From assembly GCA_026122225.1 (NCBI GenBank), contig JANEZZ010001898.1, positions 434,001-498,000 of the forward strand: DNA of 64,000 nucleotides. The letters run 5' to 3'. Position 1 is the stretch's first letter; the number at the start of each line of letters is the position of its first letter. Under the pieces are notes generated by a model. That model ran no database searches and was not told the DNA's origin. It was given only the letters and a program-made list of their open reading frames with translations. Made by a program: the position numbers and the translations under genes. The DNA comes from Heloderma charlesbogerti. Its lineage: Eukaryota; Chordata; Lepidosauria; Squamata; Helodermatidae. Positions 56,869 through 64,000 of the stretch are shown in pieces.

Positions 56869-57876
56869 GCCATGCTGCTGAAATCACTAGGTGCCTCACC
56901 CCTCCAGGGGTATGGTGCCACACTGCTGCTGAAAATCACTTGGAGTCTCTCCTCCCAGAGGAAAGACTCCATGCTGAAATAGCTGAAATCACCAAGTTCC
57001 TTGCTTGCCAGAGCAAGGTGCCAACAGTGGGTGCTTTGCCTCCCCTAGTCGAAGCTCTCCGCTTTCCTCCCTCTTCACCTGAGACCAGGAATTGCAATAC
57101 ACATGAGTTCCTGTCTGCAGGAAAGGGCTTCAGCCAGCAGTGTAGTGGTGGTGGGTCGCTCCAGGGAGTCGCTCCAGCACTTTCTTTGAAGCCAGCCCCC
57201 AGCCGGGTCTCAGTCTGCTAGGGAAGGAGGAGGGAGCAGAGGGAGTGTGGGCGGCTGCCTCTTGGCTGCTGGCCAGACAAAGGGAGCAAGCAAGTGACAG
57301 AGGGAGCCTGAGGGGCTCTGCAGCCTCCTCTCTCACCCCCCTTCTCCTCCTCAGCTCTTGGCTTCTCCACCCATCCCTGCTCCATGCCAGCGCCTGGTGC
57401 TGCCCTTGTCTCCTGCAACACCGGCCACCCGCTCAGGGCTGCTGCCACTGCTGCTGCTGGTAGCCACAGCAGCAGCAGGAGAGTGGAGGGGGGGAGGTGC
57501 CACAGCCATTATTTACTTATGGGGCAGGGCAGGTGGCTGGTTTGTGGCAGTTTTTTAGGATTTATCACACATTCCTATGCATGTTTACTCAGAAGTCAGT
57601 CCCAGTATCTTATTGCCAATTGGGCTTTCTCCCAGGTAAGTGTGCATAGGACTGCTGCCTTCCCAAGATCTCTGTAAATTTAATTCTAAACAAACACCCA
57701 TTGGATTGCACTGTTAATTCTCTTCTCAAACATTAATTTCTACAGTAAGTGGAATTGCCAAATGCAACCTGCACTGTCAGCTGCACCTTTCAGTACAAGG
57801 CTGGCATGCACCTGGGCAAATAAACCCTGGTGGAGGGAAGGGAAACAGAAAAAAAAGTTGGGGGAGAGGAGAAAGC

Positions 57877-57907
<31 letters not shown>

Positions 57908-57971
57908 GTTCAATCCAGCTGGGTGTGTGGACATTTCTGTCACGGATGGGAGAGACATAATGAAGGAGCTT
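56869..57971. other. Unassigned, GC-rich in part
   Basis: 57120-57500 is GC-rich with CTG/CAG-like runs, but no recognisable gene. 57575-57655 (CCTATGCATGTTTACTCAGAAG...AGGTAAGTGTGCATAGG) is related to the foldback repeat at 47645. Confidence 0.4.
57879..57907. repeat. (GT)n microsatellite
   Basis: Uninterrupted GT run. Confidence 0.95.
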
Positions 57972-57981
57972 AGGGGAGGCT

Positions 57982-58061
57982 TTCTGTTAAAGTGCTGCAC
58001 TCAATATGCCAACAAATTTGGAACACTCAACAGTGGCCGCAAGACTGGAAAAGGTCAGTTT
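57982..58061 (+). pseudogene. BovB LINE, 5' piece of a split copy
   Basis: Encodes LHSICQQIWNTQQWPQDWKR, matching BovB RT at residues about 520-540 of the 33446 copy. A 10-bp TSD for the whole BovB insertion, AGGGGAGGCT, lies at 57972-57981 and 60148-60157. A palindromic hAT interrupts it at 58062. Confidence 0.9.
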
Positions 58062-58813
58062 TAGGGGTGGACGAAAGTCACTTACCTTTTCTCGCAGCTT
58101 GTTCGGGGTGGGGGGGAGCGCTTCGCTGCTCCCCCCACGAAGTTCAGGCTGGGGGGGGAGGCTTCCCGCCTCGCCCAGCCGAAATTCAGGCCGGGGGGGG
58201 GAGGCTTCCCGCCTCGCCCGGCCGCGAATACGAAAGTAAAAAAAAAAAAAAGTCCCCTGATAGGCTACGTGACGATTCACGTAGCCTATCATGGCTAGAT
58301 CTGCAAAGTCAGCTATGATAGGCTACGTGAATTGTCACGTAGCCTATCACGGGTGACTTAAAAAAAAAAAAAAGCGCGTACGCGAATGGCGGCTCCCTAT
58401 GGGGGCAGCCATTATCCGTACACACTTTGTTTTTGTTTTTTAAAGTCACCCGTGATAGGCTACGTGACGATTCACGTAGCCTATCACGGCTGACTTTGCA
58501 AAACTAGCCGTGATAGGCTACGTGAATCGTCACGTAGCCTATCAAGGGACGTTGTTTTTTTTTTTTCTTTGATTGCAATGGCGGGGGCGGCAGCCGGTCG
58601 AAAGACCGGCTGCCGCTCCCGCCCCGCTCAAACACCCGACGAACCGCCAGCCGGACCCGCCGCCGGGAGGGACATTCAGGGAAGGTAAGTCCCGTCCCGG
58701 GGGGGGCAGGGGGCGGGGGGGCGGAGGATTTCTCCCCGAAACTTGTTCGGGGGGCCGAACACGTTGGCGCTCGGCCCCCCGAAGTTTCGGGGAGAAATTC
58801 TCCGCCATCCCTA
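58062..58813 (-). mobile_element. Palindromic hAT, arm B left / arm A right, inside BovB
   Basis: 752 bp, TAGGGGTGG to CGCCATCCCTA, with an exact TSD GTCAGTTT (58054-58061 and 58814-58821). Arm A on the plus strand: ATG at 58578 and GTAAGT after 58684, 107 nt. The innermost GTCTACGTAAA hairpin block is missing, so it is shorter than other copies. Confidence 0.96.
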
Positions 58814-60147
58814 GTCAGTTTACATTTCCATTCCAAAGAAGGGCAACGCCAAAGAGTGTTCAAACTACCACACAATTGCGCTCATTTCACATGCCAGCAA
58901 GGTGATGCTCAAAATCCTACAAGCTAGGCTTCAGCAGTATGCGAACCGAGAACTACCGGAAGTACAAGCTGGGTTTCGAAGAGGCAGAATAAGTAGAGAT
59001 CAAATCACCAACATTCGTTGGATCATGGAGAAAGCAAGAGAATTCCAGAAAAACATCTATTTCTGCTTCATTGACTACGCTAAAGCCTTTGATTGTGTGG
59101 ATCACAACAAACTGTGGCAAATTCTTAAAGTGATGGGAGTACCAGACCACTTTACCTGTCTCCTGAGAAACCTGTACGAGGGACAAGAAGCAACAGTAAG
59201 AACCAGACATAGAACAACCGATTGGTTCAAAATTGGTTCGAACGACAAGGCTGCATATTGTCACCCTGCTTATTTAACTTATATGCAGAGTACATCATGA
59301 GAAACGCCGGGTTGGATGAATCTCAGGTCGGAATTAAGATTGCCGGGAGAATTATCAACAACCTCCAATATGCAGATGATACCACCCTAATGGCAGAAAG
59401 TGAAGAGGATCTAAAGAGCCTCTTGTTGAGGGTGAAAGAGGAGAGTGCAAAAGCTGGTTTGAAAGTCAACATTAAAAAAATGAAGATCATGGCATCTGGC
59501 CCCATCATTTCCTGGCATATAGAAGGGGAAGAAATGGAAGCTGTGACAGATTTTATTTTCTTGAGCTCCAAGATCACCGCAGATGGTGAGTGTAGCCATG
59601 AAATTAAAAGACGCTTGCTCCTTGGGAGGAAAGCTATGGCAAACCTAGACAGCATAGTAAGAAGCAGAGACGTCACTTTGCCGACAAAGGTCCATCCAAT
59701 CAAAGCTATGGTTTTCCCAATAGTAATGTATGGCTGTGAAAGCTGGACTATAAGGAAGGCTGAGCGCTGAAGAATTGATGCTTTCGAACTGTGATGCTGG
59801 AGAAGACTCTTATGAGTCCCCTGGACTGCAAGGAGGTCCAATCAGTCAATCCTAAAGGAAATCAACCCTGAGTGCTCATTGGAAGGACAGATATGAAGCT
59901 GAAGCTCAAATATTTTGGCCACCTAATGCGAAGAGAAAAGTCTCTGGAAAAGTCCCTGATGCTGGGAAAGACTGAAGGCAAAAGGAGAAGGGGACGGCAG
60001 AGGATGAGATGGCTAGATAGCATCATTGATGCAATGAATATGAACTTGAGCACGCTCCGGGAGAGAGCGCAGGACAGGAAGGCCTGGCATGCTATGGTCC
60101 ATGGGGTCACGAAGAGTCGGACATGACTGAACGACTGAACAACAACA
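58814..60147 (+). pseudogene. BovB LINE, reverse transcriptase and 3' end
   Basis: The frame resumes after the hAT TSD and runs through LQYADDTTLMAESEEDLKSL to RKAER, with a (CAA)n tail and the right TSD at 60148. Defects: frameshift around 59225-59250 where GKGVRQ is expected, stops after RKAER (59768) and near 59795, and a lost base at the GQIM codons. It is 5' truncated in the RT, with no endonuclease. It is inactive. Confidence 0.9.
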
Positions 60148-60290
60148 AGGGGAGGCTAATGGGTAATGTTGGGGTGCTAAGGGAGTGTGCAAGGGGGCTG
60201 TTTAAATGTGAAGGGATCTGTCCATGAGGGCTGAGTTGAGAGGGTGAAGCTTCCATAGGGTATCATATTTTGAAAACCTAAAATGTTTGT

Positions 60291-60324
60291 GTGTGAGTGA
60301 GTGAGTGAGTGAGTGAGTGAGTGA
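60291..60324. repeat. (GTGA)n microsatellite
   Basis: About eight GTGA units. Confidence 0.9.
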
Positions 60325-60403
60325 AAATGATTAAAACTCCTGCATTTTTTTCTCAGATGTCCAATGGAAATACCCCTGCCTTACTCTCAGCTGCACTGGT
60401 TTT

Positions 60404-60758
60404 TAGGGATGTCAGAGATAGAGATGGCAGAGATAGGGATTGCGTTCCTTATTTGGGCCCGGGTAGTCTACGTAAAGATTTACGTAGACTACGGCGAAAA
60501 TAAGGGCAATGCAAATAGCGTTTATCACGGCTAACACCCCCCCAAAACCCAGCGTACGCAAATGGCGGTGGCTAAGGCGGGAATATTTGCATTCCATATT
60601 TTTCGCCAATTTATCTTACGTAAATATTTAGGTAAGATAAATTGGTGAAAAATAGGGAACGCAAATGGCAGCCATCGTAGCTGCCGCCATTTCCGTTCGC
60701 TGGGGGTTTGGGGGGGGGGTTAGCCGTGATAAACGCTATTTGCATTGCCCTTATTTTC
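60404..60758 (+). mobile_element. Diverged palindromic hAT, left remnant
   Basis: It starts TAGGGATGTCAGAG, has a truncated arm, then GTCTACGTAAAGATTTACGTAGAC, ATCTTACGTAAATATTTA and GCAAATGGC hairpins up to the insertion of another member at 60759. The sequence continues at 61668 with the matching TTATTTTCGCCGTAGTC, so this was a palindrome centre. Confidence 0.7.
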
Positions 60759-61667
60759 TAGGGGTGGACGAAAGGCACTTACCTTTCGTCGAAGCTTGTT
60801 CACGGTGGGGGGGAGGTGCTTTGCGGCTCCCCCCGCGAAGGTCAGGCTGGGGGGGAGGCTTCCTGCCTCGCCTGGCCGAAATTCAGGCCGGGGAGGAGGC
60901 TTCTCCATTGTTTTTTTTTAAAAAAAAACCCCGCCCCCGTGATAGGCTACGTGACGATTAACGTAGCCTATCACAGCTAGATCTGCAAAGTCAGCCGTGA
61001 TAGGTTACGTTAATCGTCACGTAGCCTATCACGGGTGACTTTAAAAAAAAAAAAAAAGTCTACGCTAATGGCGGCCCCCATAGGGAGCCGCCATTCGCGT
61101 TCCTTATTTGGTCGCTGTAGTCTACATAAAGATTTACGTAGACTACGGTGAAAATAAGGGCAACGCATAGCGTTGCCCTTATTTTTGCCGTAGTCTACGT
61201 AAATCTTTACGTAGACTACAGCGACCAAATAAGGAACGCGAATGGCGGCTCCCTATGGGGGCCACCATTATCCATACGCGCTTTTTTTTTTTTTTTAAAG
61301 TCACCCGTGATAGGCTACATGATGATTATCGTAGCCTATCACAGCTGACTTTGCAAATCTAGCCATGATAGGCTACGTTAATCGTCACGTAGCCTATCAT
61401 GGGGGCATTTTTTTTTTCTTTTATTGGAATGGCGGTGGCGGCAGCCAGTCAAAAGACCGGCTGCCGCTCCTGCCCCACTCGAACACCCGCCGAACCGCCG
61501 GCCGGACCCGCCGCCGGAAGGGACATTCGGCGAAGGTAAGTCCCGTCCCGGGGGGGGTGCGAGGGGTGGGGGGTGCAGAAGATTTCTCCCCGAAACTTGT
61601 TTGGGGGGCTGAACACATTGGCGCTCGGCCCCCCGAAGTTTCGGGGAGAAATTCTCCACCATCCCTA
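60759..61667 (-). mobile_element. Palindromic hAT, arm B left / arm A right, inside a related hAT
   Basis: 909 bp, TAGGGGTGGACG to CACCATCCCTA, with an exact TSD TTATTTTC (60751-60758 and 61668-61675). Arm A on the plus strand: ATG at 61429 and donor after 61535, 107 nt. The central palindrome is centred near 61168. The insertion sits in the palindromic core of a sister element. Confidence 0.96.
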
Positions 61668-62063
61668 TTATTTTCGCCGTAGTCTATGTAAATCTTTACG
61701 TAGACTACCCGGGCCCAAATAAGGAACGCAAATGGCTCCCACTACGCTATTTTTTGGGGGGGTTAGCCGTGATAGGCTACTTATGTAGCCTATCAGGGCT
61801 GCCTGGCTGGATGCAAATGGCAGCTGCTACGGCGGCCACCATTTGTGTCTGCACCAGCCCGTCCGCGGTTGGAAATCGGCTGCGGATGGCCCTGGCCGGC
61901 TGCTCTGCGGCCTGGCCGCGGAGTGGAGCCGGCCGTCGAGGATTCCGGGGGGAAGGACTGGATCTCCTCCCCCCCATCGAGGATTCCAGGGGGAGGGACA
62001 GTGTGCCTCCCCCCCCACCGTGAAAGACTCTGCAAAAAGGTAAGAGAGTTTTGTACATCCCTA
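61668..62063 (+). mobile_element. Diverged palindromic hAT, right remnant (B-type tip)
   Basis: Continues the element interrupted at 60758 through a GTCTATGTAAATCTTTACGTAGAC hairpin, a GATGCAAATGGC block and GGAGGATTCC repeats, to GGTAAGAGAGTTTTGTACATCCCTA at 62063. The tip matches that of the one-sided copy at 5460. Confidence 0.65.
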
Positions 62064-62898
62064 GCACCCGGAGTTCTGGCCACAGACGGGCTGCTGCGGA
62101 CACAAATGGCGGCCCCCGTAGCCGCCATTTGCATCCAGCCAAGCTGTCGTGACAGGCTACATAAGTATTTACATAGCCCATCACGCCAAGCCAAAACCTC
62201 CCCCCAAATACTCAGCATACGCAAATGGTGGTGGCTATGGCGGCCGCCATTTGCATTCCCTATTTTTCACCGTTCTAGCCTACGTAAATATTTACATAGG
62301 CTATTACGGCGAAAAATAGGGGAACGCAAATAGCGTTGTGGCCAACCCCCCCCAAAAAACCCAGCTTATGCAAATGGCAGCGGCCACCATTTGCATTCCG
62401 TATTTTTCACTGTTTTATCCTACGTAAATATTTACGTAGGCTAGAACAGCTAAAAAACAAGGAACGCAAATGGCTCCCACTACACTATTTGCGTTCCCCT
62501 TTTTTTCCTGCCGTATTAGCCTATGTAAATATTTACGTAGGATAAAACGGTGAAAAATACGGAACGCCAATGGTGGCCGCCGCCATTTGCATAAGCTGGG
62601 TTTTTTTTGGGGGGGGGGTTAGCCATGACAGGCTACGTAAATACTTACGTAGCCTATCACAGCTGCAAGGACACCAATGGCAGCAGCAGCAGCCCAACCG
62701 TGGCCGGTGAGGAGACCAGCCGCCAGAGCCGCCACTGCCGCCACCGAATCTGCCACATCCTCCCCAGGTAAGTTCTGTCCTGGGGGGATTTGGGAGGTGG
62801 GCAGGGGGGCAGGAGGCCGTTCCACCATGGATTCTGGGCGGGCAGATTCTTTAGAATCCGGCCTCACTGGGATCCGTGGCAGAATTCTCTGCCATCCC
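62064..62898 (+). mobile_element. Diverged palindromic hAT, mainly hairpins plus A-like right arm
   Basis: A series of hairpins built on CCTACGTAAATATTTACGTAGG and GCAAATGGCGGC-type blocks, then an A-like arm with ATG at 62677 and GTAAGT after 62767 (91 nt), ending GAATTCTCTGCCATCCCTG. The left terminus is not found. The right flank has become a TG microsatellite, so a TSD cannot be read. It may be the right end of the element starting at 60404. Confidence 0.6.
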
Positions 62899-62931
62899 TG
62901 TGTGTGTGTGTGTGTGTGTGGGGGGGGGGGT
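62899..62931. repeat. (TG)n plus G run
   Basis: TG repeats followed by about ten G, abutting the hAT right end. Confidence 0.9.
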
Positions 62932-63787
62932 GCTTCAAGCCTTGGGAAGACGTCCAACCTGAAAGCTACTTTTAGACCTGGAGGTCAGCTTCACCAAGAA
63001 TGCAGCTCATTTCCCCACCAAAGCATAACTTGGTGATGTCTGGAGCATCCCCAATTGGTCCTAAGTGTTAAATCGATTTGCTCAGCTAATTCCCCCAAGA
63101 CCAGGGGAATGTGTATTTGAATCTTTGTAAACCTCAATAAATGTGCCATTGTGGTGTTATCCCTTCCAACACTGTCTGAGTGTGAATCTCTTTGGGTGGG
63201 AATCACCTTCTTAGTCATAGACACCCTATTGCCAATGTCTAAAGATTCCTTAGAAGATTCCTTATAAGGTATGTGTCTCATTAGAATGTGTGCAAGTTTG
63301 TACACAGGTCTAACTAGAGCACATCATGTAACAATGCCCGTTATTATTGTTGTTGTTGTTAGCAAAATGGAAGGCACAGACATTGCCGGAGGAGCCTGGG
63401 TGAGTACAGGCAGCTTGGTGTGGGGGGGTCAGTCATGGGTCCAGGGGCACACGAGTTGGGGTAGAGGCTTGACGGGCACCCTGAGAATCCAGATGGAGTG
63501 GGGGGCCATCCATCCCTGATTTCAACCATTGCTTGAACTGAAGAAATGAGAGGGTGAAAATTTTCATTGAACAGAGATAAGCACTATCACTCGTTATCAG
63601 ATCAAAATCTTTTAACCCTTTGTCAAGTGGTGGAGGTCAAAGACACTCTGACAGCAGTGGGAAAAAATAATAAAACATTTGTATCAGTCTTTCCCAACTC
63701 CATGCTCCAGGTTGTCCTCAACAATGGTGAGGTAGGAATTGTCACATGGTGTTTCAGGGCTCCCCCTCCTTAATTTAGTGAAAAAAC
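62932..63787. other. Unassigned
   Basis: An AATAAATGTGCC poly(A)-like signal lies near 63138. No recognisable gene. Confidence 0.4.
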
Positions 63788-64000
63788 TAGGGATGTACGA
63801 AAGTCACTTACCTGTTCCTGAAAGCTGATTCGAGGTGGAGGGGAGGCGCCCCGTCCCTCCCCCCAAAATTCTGGCCGGGGGGGAGGCGCCCCGTCCCTCC
63901 CCCTGAAATTCTGGCCGGGCAGGAGGCGCCCCGTCCCTCCCCCTGAAATTCTGGCCGGGCAGGAGGTGCCCCGTCCCTCCTGCCACGAATCCTGGCCAGC
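63788..64000 (+). mobile_element. Palindromic hAT arm B, cut by window end
   Basis: TAGGGATGTACGAAAGTCACTTACC, then three to four tandem copies of a GGGAGGCGCCCCGTCCCTCC / AATTCTGGCCGGG unit. The element continues beyond the window. Confidence 0.8.

Noticed and set aside
57130..57463. Host exon in the GC-rich stretch
   Set aside because: Low-complexity Ser/Ala/Leu frames on both strands, with no family resemblance or clear splice structure.

Overview
The window looks like intergenic or intronic DNA from a vertebrate, most likely a squamate reptile. The evidence is the mix of repeats: BovB/RTE, CR1, L2-type and L1-type LINEs, a DIRS tyrosine-recombinase retrotransposon, a tRNA-derived CORE/MIR-like SINE, and many hAT DNA transposons. 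I recognise no host protein-coding gene, rRNA, tRNA gene or CRISPR array. The long open frames are retrotransposon reverse transcriptases or chance frames in GC-rich transposon arms.

The main feature is a family of very CpG-rich, palindromic, non-autonomous hAT elements of about 750-970 bp. There are 7 well-bounded copies plus one diverged sister with exact target-site duplications (TSDs), and several partial or recombined members. Most begin TAGGGATGG or TAGGGGTGG and end with the complement, and most full copies have 8-bp TSDs. Each has a long central palindrome built from TACGTA-centred hairpins, flanked by two unrelated GC-rich arms, called A and B here. Arm A holds an ATG in good context followed 107 nt later by a GTAAGT splice donor; this spacing is identical in nine copies. 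Arm B also carries an outward-facing GTAAGT near its tip. There is no transposase in the window. The arms look like a captured promoter and first exon, possibly of an unseen autonomous partner.

Layout: 1-7 kb has scattered L2 tails and palindromic hATs (898-1825, 5460-5795). 7.3-7.7 kb is a short RTE derivative. About 8.6-12.1 kb is a decayed DIRS element (RNase H, tyrosine recombinase, SGNH hydrolase) interrupted by a palindromic hAT. 12-17 kb is mostly unrecognised single-copy-looking DNA. 17.4-18.2 kb is an L1-type ORF1 relic, followed by a second short RTE derivative. 19.7-23.4 kb is a CR1 LINE split by a palindromic hAT. 23.9-25.2 kb is an RTE reverse-transcriptase fragment. 26-33 kb is largely featureless. 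33.3-39.0 kb is an L2 LINE holding a BovB copy with a 981-codon open frame and two palindromic hATs. 40.2-44.5 kb is a multi-level nest inside an older hAT bounded by an exact TSD. 45.4-47.8 kb has two further hATs, a twin-primed BovB and a small foldback element. 48-55.7 kb is mostly unrecognised. 55.7-64 kb is a dense cluster of palindromic hATs and a split BovB.

Insertion order can be read from the nesting. L2, CR1 and the 40.2-44.5 kb hAT are the older layers; BovB went into L2 and probably into that hAT; the palindromic hATs went into CR1, L2, BovB, DIRS and each other, so they are among the most recent arrivals.
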